The position numbers and the translations under genes are program-made. Below, in pieces: positions 1-11,284 of a stretch of 51,284 bases of DNA (the first letter of the stretch is position 1; the number at the start of each line of letters is the position of its first letter). The notes under the pieces were generated by a model. That model worked only from the letters and a program-made list of their open reading frames with translations. It made no database searches and was not told where the DNA came from. Source of the stretch: Paratrimastix pyriformis (Eukaryota; Preaxostyla; Paratrimastigidae); the NCBI GenBank assembly GCA_027972325.1, contig JAPMOS010000210.1, positions 1 through 51,284 on the forward strand, in the 5' to 3' direction.

Positions 1-3000
1 TTCTCCTTCACGAGTTCGGAGAACGAGGGACAGCCTTCGTGGGATAGCCCAAACAAACCCAAACCAAGAAGAGTGAACACTTGCACAGCAAGCACGCAAA
101 ACAGCACTGACATCCAAAATTGATCAAAAGAATTTGACATGTCATGTCAGTGCCGGCAGTCGACTTGTCCTTTTGCGCAATAAGCAAATCGCAACGCATC
201 TTTTATTCCGGTTTTCGGGTTTCTATGCTTTTCAAGAATTTTCGAAGAGTTACTCGAGCTCTGAAGACCTTGCATTTTGTTTCGTCGAGTTGGGTTGACT
301 TTTGGAATGATCTAAGAGATGTCGGCCAACGTGCCGCTCCTTTGGCGCTCTGAAAGTGCTGGCCTTATTTCAATTGATTTTCAAGGCCGCCTTGTCACTT
401 TTCAACCCCTGCCTTGTAGCCTTGAACGACTGATCTCATTGATCAACTCATCGCGTCTCTCTCTTACCTCCTCGTGGGTCGCCGCGTTTACTTTGTAGGG
501 GTTACAGGCCTTTTGCTCAACTCTCCCGGACGGACTGGAGAAGAATCACCTGGAATCTCAGAATCTGGGTCCTCCTTTCCGGGTCTGTGGCGTCACAATA
601 GCACTCGCTTTATATTTGTTTTCACAAACCAAAAACGGAAGGAAACAAAAACTTTCAAACAAAGATCAGAAAAAACCAAAACGGAAAAGCAAGAAAGATA
701 GTCTTTATTCCGTTTTCGTGACCGTCCTGCGTGCAACTTTGAACTGGCTGAGCTCGTTGGGCTTGGGCCAATTTGCGCCATCCTCCGCAAAGACTTTCGG
801 TTGGGGTATCACCCCAGTTTCCTTTGGAATGGCACTGTTCGTTGGTGCCTGGTCACCGTGACATGCGCTGGAATACTCATTGCTTCGGGACGAAGGATGC
901 CTGCTTGAGGTGTCGGTTCAGTTTCAAAGCAACCTTGATACATACGTTCACTGACAGACCCACCAGACCACCACGTCACGTTTTGAGCGAATCAGTTTGA
1001 TACTCTGCTCATTCGGCCCCACGGGGCTCGTTCGACACGCCAGCAACCTCTGTTGTACAGTCTGTTTAATTCCTTTGAAGGAATTTATTCACTGGTCGAT
1101 TTGACTTTGCGGTTGAAAGGGCTGACGAATCAGTTCGATACTCTGTTCGTTCGACCCCACGGTGCTCGTTTGGCACAACAACAAACTTTTTCATACAGTC
1201 TGTTCAATTCCTTTGAAGGAATTTCATCACCAGTGTCATTTGACAGGCGGCTTAGAGGATCTCGGAAATGCTGGTGGTCTCTCTTCTGGCCATGTCTCAG
1301 ACTCTGCGGAGCCACTCAGTCTGTCGAAACACCTGGTTGGCAAATATTTCAGGCCAAAATCCTTCATGGGTTTTTCAGGATCGAACAATGAGATGAATGG
1401 AATGCTGGGTCAACGGTTATCCGGCGAGGGACGCCCGTGCACTCGCTCTGGGCCCACGTCAGTGGATGACCTCCGCTATCAGCGTTGAGTCCACGTGTGA
1501 CTCTGAAATTCGCACGATTACTGGTCACGCGCGCAACTCATTTCGCGCTCAAGTTCTTCTCAAGCCGGTCTTCCATCTGGGGTTGATTGACCTGGTCGCT
1601 CGGGAGGGAGAATATAGCGAACGCTCCGAGTCACTTCTGAACAATCGACCAGTTGTCTTGTGGGTCTGCACTTGGCATCTTCACGTCGCCCTCTTCATTC
1701 CGTGGCCATTCTTTGTGCCAGAGGGCAAACCTCCCACTTCGAACCTCTCACTTCGCCAGAACGTTTGGCTTCGACCATCTTCGCGTGGCCGTGTTGTCGC
1801 GGAGCCCATGTTGTCGCGGGGCAAGGCAGGAGGTCCCATGTCCACCACGCACCGTTCGACCAGGGAGCCGACTCATGGCCCTGATGATCTGCGGGCACAC
1901 AGGCGCGCACGTTCCTGCGGCACAACTCGCAGGATTTTACAACAACGCACTGCGAGCTTCTCCCTCTTCAACACACTGGCGGTTGCAAGGAGCTTCATCT
2001 ATTTTGGGCGCGCACCAGGGGGCAGCCAACTCCCCAGTTTCGGATCCGGAACGCGATGACTCGGTCCGGACTCCATGTCCCACATGGAACCATGGCGGTC
2101 GCCACACCACGTTTCAGAGGTCTTATACTCTTTCGGAACCGAGGGAAACACCCCCGTTGCTCTTTCACACGAAATACGTTTAGGAGGGAAGCATCGTGTG
2201 CTCGACATGCCTGGGCCACCACCCGCGCGGGACCGGGTGAGCATGACATTCCCCCCTGGGGGGGGGGGAAGAGCCTGATCTAACAGATGTCCCCAAGAGG
2301 AGGAGACGTGTTCTAGGGAACGGGTCTGTCTTTCCTCAAGTCCAGGATCGCGAGCTTCCAGGACACACATAGAGCCCCACTGTCGAGTTCTCTACTTCGA
2401 CCATGCACACCAGGGTTGTCCACCCCCTCGTGACGGGGTCTGCATCTGGCCTGGGGACTGGCTCCCCCTTTTGCAAAATGTGAGCGGTCAGGTACCCGAC
2501 ACGTGAAGGAGAATGGAACGTGTGACGGAGTGCCTCGATACAAAGTCTGGCTTCGTGAAAGAGCCCTTCCCTGACTCTGGGTGCGTAGAGACGAGCGTGA
2601 GGTCATCGCAGTTGTCCCTCTTCTCCCTGGCCATTGGACCCACAACACCCGACGGGAGTGTCCCTGGTACCGTTCCTCCGGGGGACAACATCGCCCGGAC
2701 AAGAGTCATGCTCACCGCGGACCCCACCAGAAAGGCTCCCATGACCCACGGGCTGCTCAACAACTCCTCAGTTGCCCAAGCCCAAGATCGTGAGCGTCCT
2801 GAACTCACACGTTGGCTCTTCTGTGGCCAGGGCATCCATGCTGAAGGGCGAGTGCCCCACTTCGGCCATGCACATCGGGGTCTCGTTGCGGGGTTCTTCG
2901 CGCGGATTGGGGACTGCCTGCTCCTTTGCAAAATGTGAGCGTCGGGTCAACGAACGCACGTCCTCGTCCCCTACACCCGATCGATGAGACTGACACACTG

Positions 3001-3852
3001 GCGGCCGTTCCTTTGGGACCCCATTGGGGGCACGGGAGGAGCGCCCCAGGGGTCCGGCGCTCTACAAGTGGGCCCCAAATGAAGGTGGTGCAGCCGCAGC
3101 TTCCACCCGGCGAAGGGTGGTGGGACTAGGCGCCAGCGACAGGGGCGCTCTACAAATACCCGTTCAACTCTCAGCCTGGGCACGAGACGTCGGGCAAGCT
3201 TGACGGGAGCAGAGGAAAGTCTGTCGTCGCATCCTCTCTCCGCCCTCTTGGGTGAAACACCACTCGTGATCTCTGCGCACTCTCCCTCCTCCGAGTGCGT
3301 GCCCTCAGCACCCGTACACCTTCCAGTCCCTGCCCATCATTCCGGCTCATCCCATCCCCACCTCCGAGGGCCATGATGGGGCGGCTCCCGTCCAGGAGGG
3401 CGAGCATCCCTGTCTTGGACCCATCACGATCACTCCTGCTTGGGGTCACTCTGTCCATTCACAGGCAAGGCTGAGAACAGTGCACTTGTCCGCCTTGCCC
3501 ACAGCCGGGTGGCATTATTCCATAGTATTTCTGCTCCCTACTCGGTGCTCTGCGGTGCTGTCCTGCCTGGAGTGGGATCACACTTCACACGGACGCGAAC
3601 TATACTGAGAGCATTTGGTTGGGCGGGCCTGTGTTTGTCTGCGCCCACACCCTCACACAGACCGTGCAGGGGTCAGAAACAACAACAAACTGTGAGACGT
3701 CAGGGACGCGCGCATACTTGTGCACCCGGGTCCCACGCTCGGGGATCGAGAGGTCCCAACAAGCTGGCGGTCAGGTCAGAAACAACTTTGGGGATTTCGG
3801 CACTGCTAGGTCTAGAGATTGGAGAGAATTCACTGACCGCCAGCAAGCCTCA
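1..3852 (-). repeat. Left long inverted arm (outer end at base 1)
   Basis: This is the reverse complement of 17697-21582 over nearly its full length, with few substitutions and small indels. The outermost bases, ttctccttcacgagttcgg, match the inverse of the end at 21582 and of the copy ending at 32140. The inner limit is set where the match to the right arm stops; a weaker match to the third copy near 28370 runs slightly further. Many GC-rich ORFs of 60-220 codons occur in it, conserved between arms only because the DNA is conserved, and none resembles a known protein. The arm holds a 138-bp tandem duplication near 988-1246 and a degenerate direct repeat of about 430 bp (around 2330-2500 and 2765-2950, each containing tttgcaaaatgtgagcg). 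Confidence 0.9.
988..1246. repeat. 138-bp tandem duplication with a hairpin in each unit (left arm)
   Basis: Two units spaced 138 bp apart each start at cgaatcagtt and contain aattcctttgaaggaatt (1068-1085 and 1206-1223), an 8-bp stem with a 2-nt loop. The units have diverged from each other but are carried together in the right arm around 20336-20595. The repeated spacing and conserved hairpin could mark protein-binding sites; that is inference. Confidence 0.7.
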
Positions 3853-3929
3853 TAGTTGCACGTCGTTCCTCAATGGGTTCTCTTCCGATCCCGTGTGCGC
3901 TGTCACACCCGCACCTGAAATCGTGTTTT

Positions 3930-4960
3930 TTCTAGGCGGGCCCTCTCTGTGACACATCTGGCACACCAACACCAGTGTTCGGTGTTTTTTCTTTGGGGTA
4001 GGCCTGCGCTTGCCCATGACCATCACCCCAACACTGGGACCCTTGTGTGATTTCAGCGCGTATCTGCTCGTTTACGTGCCCGCACCGCGGGTTTTCTCAT
4101 GAGGGCGCTCCGTTCGATTTCCGGATGCCCCTCTGCCTCGGTGTGTACGTTGACTCACCAACACCGTGACGATGGCATGCATGCAACAGCTGGTTTTTTC
4201 AGGAGGGCGATCCGTGGTATGTTCGGATGCGGTGCCCGTGGGTACACCAACACCGGAAAAAATTGGTGCTATGCACTTGAGGGGCTTGCACCTTGTTCAT
4301 GCCCCGGTATGTTCATCAGGGGGCGGGCCGGAGTGCGCCCAACATGCCCCTTGGATGCACTCTCACACCGGCAGCATCATCACAGCACCACCACCAGCAC
4401 ACGCACCATCAGTGTGGCGTTGCTCAGGGCGGGCCTGTGTGCTCATCATGCCTTGAATGGGTCCTGGCACACCAGGACATCTGTTTGATGCGTCTGGGGG
4501 CGGGCCGGGTGTGCCCCATGTCCCCTGGTGTACACTCACACCAACAGTATCATCAGCACCACCAGTGTGGTGACTTTTCGGGCGGGCCTGTGTGCTCATC
4601 ATGCCCTTGAATGCGCCTGACAGCTGCTTGACTGCTTGAGGCGTCTCAGGGCGGGCCTGTGTGTGCCCACATGCCCTCTGGTGTGCATTCTCACACCAGC
4701 AGCAGCAACACCAACACCATCACCCAGCACCACCAGAGTGGTGTTCTGTCGGGCGGGCCTGTGTGCTCATCATGCCCCTGAATGCGCCCTGGCACACCAG
4801 GACAGCTGCGTGGCGAGGCGTCTGGGGGCGGGCCTGTGTGCCCATATGCCTCCTGGTGTTCATTCTCACTCCAGCAGCAGCATCACACCCACACCAGCGC
4901 ATTCAGGCCAGAATCACCACACCAGCACCATCAGAGTGGGGCTTTGCTGGGGGCAGTGTG
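3930..4960. repeat. Degenerate GC-rich minisatellite just inside the left arm
   Basis: Repeated units carry gggcgggcctgtgtgctcatcatgcc or a variant, followed by ggcacaccaggacag and CAC/CAG-rich spacers. Anchors lie near 4320, 4428, 4497, 4577, 4650, 4750 and 4826. Spacing alternates at roughly 70-100 bp, giving a compound period of about 150-170 bp. ORFs here translate the repeat in several frames and show no protein family. There is no matching array inside the right arm, so the element is asymmetric here. Confidence 0.7.
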
Positions 4961-5261
4961 ATGCTCGATGTTTCATGCCTGCTCTCGCATCGACTGATGC
5001 CTTCTTGTCTGTCTGAAGCAGTGACAGCACTCGGCACCTTTGGGGAGCGACCCCGGACACACGCGGGGGGACACTGTGGAGTGTGTACCACCTCTCAGCT
5101 GTTTGATGCTCGTTCTGGCCCTCCGGCACGCACACTCCCAACATCAGGATGGATATCCGTAGAGCCGGCTCATCGGCCAAGAGTGTTGGGCGGAGCATCC
5201 CGTTAGCCGGGTCACGTAGAGTGCGGAAGGGGGGGGAAAGCTATTCCTTTGGTATGGTGTT

Positions 5262-5379
5262 CACTCTTTCTTGGTTTGGGTTTGTTTGGGGCTATCCCAC
5301 GAAGGCCCTCGTTCTCCGAACTCGTGAAGGAGAATGGTGGGATAGCCGAGTAATCTCTTCCCCCAAACAAACCCAAACC
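5262..5379. repeat. Solitary arm terminus in a fold-back
   Basis: Bases 5261-5334 match the last ~75 bp of the long arms in plus orientation, ending in cgtgaaggagaa. Directly after it, gtgggatag (5337-5345) and ccccaaacaaacccaaacc (5361-5379) are perfect inverses of ctatcccac (5292-5300) and ggtttgggtttgtttgggg (5273-5291), interrupted by 15 nt. The sequence before 5260 is unlike the arm, so only the terminus is shared. This could be the end of a related shorter element or a rearranged arm end. Confidence 0.7.
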
Positions 5380-6090
5380 GACAAGTCTCCCACCCACCTC
5401 CCTGCCTGACGAGTGGCACTGGGTTTGTTTGTTGCTGCTTTCCCCCGCGAAGCTTCGACTCAACGTGTACCCATGGTCGTGATTGATGGTGGGCATTTTA
5501 TCTTCGCAGCGCTATCTTCGTACGTGCTCCCTTGGCTGTACTGCTGCCTGTTCAACCCCACAATCTGATTGACAAGTCAGGAGGGCTGCCTCGTGGGGGA
5601 GGCGAGTGTGGCTGTTGTTCAACCTTGTTTGGTTCCTTTGACAACAATGTGGGGTCTCGTCGGGGCCTTTTGACCTTGAGACACCACCCTTCATGCACCC
5701 TCATTCACCCTCGTCTGATGTGATTGGGCATTCATGGTGGGGGAGTTGTGGTCATTCACCCCCAGCTACTTTGCTTGAACAACAGCCTATGGTCATCCTG
5801 CTCGTTGTACTCTTAAGACATCCATCATGCACCTTCATAGCGGTGTGGGGTGTTGTCTTCCTCCTTTTCTGTTCTGAATGGGCAACAGCTCGAGGAACTG
5901 CTGCGGGGTGTTATCTTTCACCCCCGTTTTTCGTTTTGTTGTGGCACAACTGTGTGGCTTTACCATGGTCGTGGTGGGCACCATGCATCCTCCACATTCA
6001 GAATGCGGGGGGGTCGGGGTTTGTTATTCACCGTCGTCTGTTCTGTTTTGACAACAGCTCAGGTGATTTCATCGTGGGCGTTGTGCCCGT
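5380..6090. other. About 700 bases with no recognised gene
   Basis: GT-rich sequence with loosely repeated phrases such as ttgaacaacag, ggtggggtg and tcattcaccccc about every 100-150 bp. ORFs are short, up to 218 codons, with biased composition and no recognisable domain. It lies just downstream of the integrase on the minus strand and could be its degraded 3' region or an old tandem repeat. Confidence 0.4.
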
Positions 6091-6099
6091 GAACCACCG

Positions 6100-6750
6100 C
6101 GCTCACCCCACCGCACACCTCCCCCCTCTCGCGGTGGTGCGGTTGATGACTGTGAAGAGCAAATCCGAAACGCACAGAACAGACGCGATCCACTCGGCCA
6201 CGCGCTGGTTGACGAACTCGGTCCCATTGTCGGTCACGATCCGGGTGGGGAGCAGATTGGGCTCGTCGCTGGTGAACACACGACTGAGAAGGTCGGTCAC
6301 CTCCTGCCCGGTGGCCTTCGTCTCCCATGTCGCGGCGGCCCACATGTAGCTCGTGAAGTGGTCCACCAGGACGCAGAACGCGCGAGGCGGCTGGCAGCTC
6401 ATCTCGAAGCCGCCGCAGTCGAGCTCGACCACCTCGAGGGGCCGGTTGACCACCAAGGCGTGGTACTTGGGATGCTCGTACGTGGGCCGGACGCTCTGGC
6501 ACTGGCCACACGTCCCGATGATGTCCCGCGCAAGCTGATCCACGCCATGAATGTAGAAGAGGCCCTTCGAGTAGGCAATCAGGGCATCTCGGTTGAGGTG
6601 CCCTGCTGGACATGCAAGCGCCGCAGCAAGCACGGCGGGCAAGCGGGTAGATCACGGGCACCAGATGGGCCGATCGCGGATCTCGTGGTCGAAGCGGAGC
6701 CGCTGCAGAACTCCCGCTCGACGCGGTACAACCCTTCATTGGCGTGTTTT
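6100..6750 (-). pseudogene. Retroviral-type (rve) integrase fossil with H2C2 zinc module
   Basis: The N-terminal part has the His-His-Cys-Cys arrangement of the integrase zinc-binding module: GHLNRDALIAYSKGLFYIH followed by CGQCQSV. The catalytic core has an acidic start (EVVELDCGGFE) and the second-aspartate motif IVTDNGTEFVN. This is the DDE/RNase-H-fold integrase used by LTR elements, Polintons and Ginger transposons to join element ends to target DNA. No reverse transcriptase belongs to this cargo; the RT nearby is in the nested DIRS element, which uses a tyrosine recombinase. That favours a DNA element for the host unit. The copy is a fossil fragment. Confidence 0.75.
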
Positions 6751-7284
6751 AGACAGTTCGACCGGTAACTGCGTGATCCTTCCCGAACTGGAAAAATGAT
6801 ACAAAGGGGGCATTGATCATGACCCGAAAAAACCAAAAACAGACGTTCCACCCCGGTAAGGATCAGGTGGATCCCCGCGCCGTCCGGTCGTAGCTTCCAT
6901 AATCTGCCACATCACCATCGTCTGCTGCTACATCAACCACGACGTCAATCTCGGCGGCTTCTGCGGGGTCCAGGTCTCCAAGGGCTGGCTCTTCGGCCTC
7001 CTCATGCCGCCTCGTCACCATCACCACCTCCGAAAATAACTCCTCCTCAGGAAGCGGTGGAGGAGGTCGTCAACTTCGATTGGCTCCATTTCAGAGGCGC
7101 CACAGGAGTGGCTATCACCCTGGTCATGCAGCCCGTCCAGCGAGCACTACTCCCGGTCCCAGACCTCCGGGTCCCGATCCCGCCCCGGTGGCTTGTTGTT
7201 CAATCGAGGCAATTTCTCGATGTATCGTGTTTCTTAGAAAAACAAACCAAAAAAATCAGGATCGAAAAGAGGGATTGTATTACA

Positions 7285-8475
7285 AGTTACGGCAAGTCCT
7301 CGATTTCCTCGGGCTGAAGGTCCGCGCCCAAAGCATCCGGACTGAGCGGGTCCAGCAGCGGGTTGAGGTCGGAAGGAGGAGGCCACTGATAAGGCTGATC
7401 ATCGGGAGCGGGGATGAGGGGGCCCTCTTGGTCATCTTGAAGCTCGAAGGCCTGCTCTTGTTGTTGTTGCTCGGCGGTGGTGGTCTGCTCGGAGGCCTGC
7501 TGTTCTTGTAGAGCCGGGGCAGGTTCTTCTTGAGGGGGGAGCAGAGGAAGATGCAGGTCCCATTCGTCGACAGGGGTGCAACGACGTTGCAAAGCTCCGT
7601 CTCGTGGGCTTCGAGGGGCAGGTATGCTTCGTCCCGGTGCACCAGCACCGGAGGCACGTGGCCGATCATGAGGCTCTCCACTGCAGGCGCCCGGTCAATT
7701 AGATCAACGCGCGTTCCGGTGGCCTCTGCCGCCAAGAGAGCTGGCCCACAGCCGCAGAAGCAGTCCAACACAGGGCCCGGCCCTCCGTAGCGGCGGAAGA
7801 GGTAGACGTAAAGATCGGCCGGCTTGGCGAAGCGGGCCTGCCCCGCCTGGTGCCGCAGGTAGACCGCGTTGGTGCGCGGGTTGGCCCGGGCGTTCATCTC
7901 GGCCAACTTCGCACTCGGAGAAGGGCACAGTACATCCCAGCGCCAGTTGACGGGCCCTCGTGGCCTCGCTGGAAGACCTCGATGGGCAGCTCCACCTCCT
8001 CAGGGCGGGGGGCTCCCGGTGAGAGCGACGGCCGGGGGTTGGCCTCCTCGAGGTAATCTGCGCGAAGAAGTGATGAAGAAGGACAAGTTAAAACCAATTG
8101 TCTCGTGAAGGAATGAATCACGGACTTCCCAGATGGCACGAATTCGGTGATCGCTCACGAAATTGAAGCACTCGAGAGCCGGCGTCCATTGCTGGGACAG
8201 GTTGGCCTCGGTATCCATCACAATGATGGTACCATTGGGGGCAATGAACGAGTCGAGGTACTGGGCCAGGGATCCGTAGTCCGGGTGGGTCTGTCTCGAG
8301 GGTCGTCGGTAATGCCCCAGGGAGCATCCAACACGGCCAAGGTATACAGTGTCTATTGAATGAAACGAGGATGTTAGTGGGGATCCAACAAGTTGGAAAC
8401 TGCAGACACGGCCGGGATTATCCTTCGCGCGAAACAAGATCGCTTCGGCATCCCCGCAGTAGAACCGGGCCAAGG
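7285..8475 (-). pseudogene. DNA methyltransferase (beta-class N6A/N4C-like) fossil
   Basis: Three blocks occur in the order of beta-class amino-methyltransferases: a leading FYCGDAEAIL block, a catalytic DAPWG block (a D-x-P-W/Y type motif IV), and further on PGPVLDCFCGCGPALLAAEA, matching motif I, the S-adenosylmethionine-binding loop (family VLDPFCGSG). A Gln/Glu-rich acidic tail follows. The family methylates adenine N6 or cytosine N4 in DNA, and such genes are common cargo of large DNA viruses and virus-like elements. Its coding signal lies in more than one frame; short GT-AG introns and fossil breaks are both possible. It is distinct from the Dam-like domain inside the two DIRS elements. 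MT-A70-type RNA methylation is less likely given the motif order. Confidence 0.6.
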
Positions 8476-10292
8476 TTTTCCCATGAGGGATCGTGGCCCT
8501 CCGCGGGTGCGGAAAGCAGCTGGGGGCCGGAACGAGGCGCAGCGGACGCGGGCTTGGTGGTGGCCTGGGCGACTGACGCTGCTGCGGTGGCTTGGAGTGT
8601 TGTTGCTGGGCCTGGGGGGTCTGGGGTTGAGGCTGAGCCGGCTGGGGCTGAGGCGACGGCTTGGCCTGGGGGCGGGCTGCGGCGGCTTGGCCTGGGGGCG
8701 GGCTGCGGCTTGGCCTGGGGCGGGCTGCGGCGGCTTGGCCTGGGGGCGGGCTGCGGCGGCTTGGCCTGGCTGGCTCGGGGCTTGGCTTTGGGCTCGGGCT
8801 CGGGCACCGGTTTCGACGAAGGCTGGGCTTCCTCGGTGGCCGACTCCGGTGGGAGTGCGCAGGCCTTGACCTCATACTCGTCATCGGCCTCCGCCGCCTT
8901 GGCCTCGGCTTCGGAGGTCGGCTCGGCTTGGGAAAGAAGCGCCTTCAGGGTGGCCCGCTTGGCCGGCTCTGACTTCGGCGGCTCTGGGTGCTCGGAGGCG
9001 GCTTCCTCCCGGAGTGCCCGCCTTTCCTCACGTAGTTCCCGGTCGACGGTCTTCAGCATGCGCTTGCTGGCACGGGGATGTCGTGGTGGCCCATCTCCTC
9101 CCAGAGCCGGGCGTACGGGCAGTGCTCGGGCATCAGGTAGTCCTGCATTGCCGGTGGCAGTTGTGCCGCGCACCACCCCAGCCAGTAGCCGAGGACCAAC
9201 TCGAACTCGGAGACGCCGGCCGTCCATGAAGGTGATCTCTTGGGGCATGTTGCCAACGTCCGTCTCGTTGAGGCGCTCGAACGGGCAGCCCAGCTCACCC
9301 AGCTCCTCGGAGAAGGCCGGGAGTCGAACCTTGCCCTTGCGGAATGGGAAGGGCCGCACGTTGAGGCAGTTCATGAAGGCAAAGGTCTCGGTCCGGACGA
9401 GATGGCACCGCAGGATCTCCCGGGCGGCCTCGTCGGGGGCAGGTAGAGGACGGGGGTGGTCTCCGGCGGCCACCTCAGCTGCATCGTGGGCCTCGAGCAG
9501 CATGAAGGTCTGCTCGGCCTGCCGAATGGGCTTCTTGAGATCGGCCGCTGCAGTAGGTGGCCTCAGAACCACTGAACGACCCCTCCAACATGGCGCGAGC
9601 AAGCCACCGATTCATCTCCGCATCCCTGGCCTGGCGGGCAGGACGTGAGCGGCAGCGTGGAAATGGTTGGTGCATGCGGACCTCAAAGATGCGCCACAGG
9701 TTCGTGGCTGACGGCTGTCGCTCAACCGGGAGCTGGGAGAGGGCACACAGCATCTCCAGGGAGAAGCACTCCAGAATCTTCACAAGCTTGGCCGGGGCGT
9801 CTTCGCCTTTGGGGAAGTGCAGCTCCTTGAGGGCGGGTTCCAAATGTGTGGCAAAGTCAGGATCCTCACGGATGTAGCGCTTGGGGGCCTGATAAGGGCG
9901 GGGAGGTGGGGTGATGATAATCAAGAGACGGGAGACGACAGACTTGGAGGGATGCACGCTTGAGGTTCAGCAGGACGTCGAAGGTGCTGCTTCCAAACCG
10001 CGCGTCGTGAGTAAGCAGGTTGACCCGATGTTGCAGCTCGAGCATGGCCTCCGGATCGAGAGTGTTGTAAACGGCCACGTCGATGTAGTCCTCCTTCAGG
10101 TGCTGTGCAGGGGGAAGAGGTGCGTTGTTATGAGGGCGGAGACAACGTGCAAGAGACCTGCCGGATCTGGGGGTGTAGCTTGTTGAGCTTCTCCACCCTT
10201 TGGCGAAGCTCGGTCCGCTGTTCTGCGGTGATCTCGGGCGGCAACTCGGAGACCCGGCGCGGGTCCACGATGATGCGCGCAACCTGGAACCT
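8476..10292 (-). pseudogene. Unrecognised element protein with Pro/Ala/Lys-rich tail (fossil)
   Basis: Minus-strand sequence with protein-like composition but no recognised family. Readable stretches include a charged helical region (ITAEQRTELRQRVEKLNKLH), a central region with LVLGYWLGWCAAQLPPAMQD, and a long tail rich in Pro, Ala, Lys and Glu with a repeated PAPRPSRRSPP unit from an underlying 30-40 bp tandem repeat (about 8640-8765). Gaps between readable pieces are short, start GT and end AG, so some frame changes may be introns. It lies directly upstream of the methyltransferase and may be the same transcription unit. The nested DIRS element cuts it at its upstream side. A structural role is possible but nothing here shows it. 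Confidence 0.4.
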
Positions 10293-10302
10293 GGATGAGC
10301 TA

Positions 10303-10425
10303 CAAAGGGGGGGGCTGTGCTCATGACTAGTCTTCGTATTCACCCGACTTTCAAAGAATAATAATAATAAAAAATAAAACTGAAAATAGTCCACATCACC
10401 CCGTCGTTTCGAGTCGAATCCAATC
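10303..10425 (-). repeat. DIRS 1 inverted terminal repeat (3' side)
   Basis: The sequence from ggggggctgtgctcatgact through gtccacatcaccccgtcgttt is the reverse complement of 15787-15905, nearly base for base. The outer extension ggatgagctacaaag (from 10293) is not shared with the other end but is found inverted in the internal complementary region, which fixes the outer limit. Confidence 0.9.
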
Positions 10426-10587
10426 CAAAATGGGATGGGAAGGGTGGGGGAACTAACATATAAGTAGGAAAAAGTCAGCAAAGAAGGAAAGACCACGGAA
10501 AAGGACCGCGAGGTTGAGGTGAGAAGACCTACCACGCGAAATCCAGCACGAAGTCAAGAAGAAGAGAGGAAAAAAGCCAGAACGAGG

Positions 10588-11140
10588 TCACAAAAGGAAA
10601 AACCACCTCCAATGGCTTAGCGGCGCGGCCGCTGGAACTTCTGCTGCCGCTGCGGCGCAGGAGTGGAGGCCGCTGGAGGCGCCCCGCAGCAGGCCCGGGC
10701 CGGGAGAAACCGCCCTGAAGCGCGCGAACCGGTAAGGACGGCCAGAGAAACCAGAAGAGGGCTGGTGCTGGCCGCCGGAAGAGAAGCCGGACGCAGGAGC
10801 CGAGCCGCGACCACGCTGGAAGAAACCGCGTTGGTGCTTGCGGCCCGCCAGGGAGGGGACGCCCGTTGGCCGCCTTGAACAGAGCCGCGGCCGCCTTGTT
10901 GCCCGCGATGCGCTCTGCGGGGAAGACAAAGGGCCAGGCACGAGGAAGACAAAGGAAAAGGGACAGCGAAGAGAGGGAAACAAAGTGAAAGATGAGACCT
11001 CCCGGTGCTCATAGCACCCCGAGATCATCGAACTTGACCGCACTACTCCCATGGAGTTGCGTGCGAAAACTATCAGCCTTGGTGTCAGCAAAATGCACGA
11101 AAACAAGGCTGGAGCCAAAGAGGACCTGGTCGACATCACA
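10588..11140 (-). pseudogene. RG-rich remnant between ICR and terminal repeat of DIRS 1
   Basis: Minus-strand GC-rich sequence whose translations are rich in Gly, Arg, Ser and Phe (for example GRKHQRGFFQRGRGSAPASG). The second DIRS element has an RG-rich ORF in the same place, between its internal complementary region and right terminal repeat. RG-rich segments often bind nucleic acid, so a detached nucleocapsid-like function is conceivable, but no family is recognised and low-complexity bias is an alternative. Confidence 0.35.
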
Positions 11141-11159
11141 TTTGCGGTGGGAGGGTGGG

Positions 11160-11260
11160 AGCGATGAGCACAGCCCTTTGTAGCTCATCCATCTTCCGTC
11201 CAAAGTAGGAAGAATGAGAGCTACTCATCGGTAAGGGGGGGCTGTGCTCATGACAATTGA
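11160..11260 (-). repeat. DIRS 1 internal complementary region
   Basis: The sequence agcacagccctttgtagctc is the inverse of the element's low-coordinate end, and catcttccgtccaaagtagg onward is the inverse of its high-coordinate end. The two are joined back to back. In the DIRS model this region templates circularisation of the cDNA before recombinase-mediated insertion. It lies just past the recombinase end, as in other DIRS elements. Confidence 0.88.
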
Positions 11261-11284
11261 AAGGAAAATGCCGACCTGGGTCCT

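Noticed and set aside
1397-2938. ORFs of 140-220 codons inside the long arms, present again at 18557-20159
   Set aside because: They are shared only because the arm DNA is shared; several overlapping frames are equally long, none shows a domain, and the third arm copy does not preserve them.
6103-6642. Integrase taken as part of an LTR retrotransposon
   Set aside because: No RT, RNase H or protease accompanies it in the same cargo, the nearby RT belongs to the nested DIRS element, and the surrounding repeats are inverted instead of direct.
8356-9648. 430-codon plus-strand frame opposite the cargo
   Set aside because: It is the antisense of the Pro/Ala/Lys-rich minus-strand region, with no domain and a composition explained by the opposite strand.
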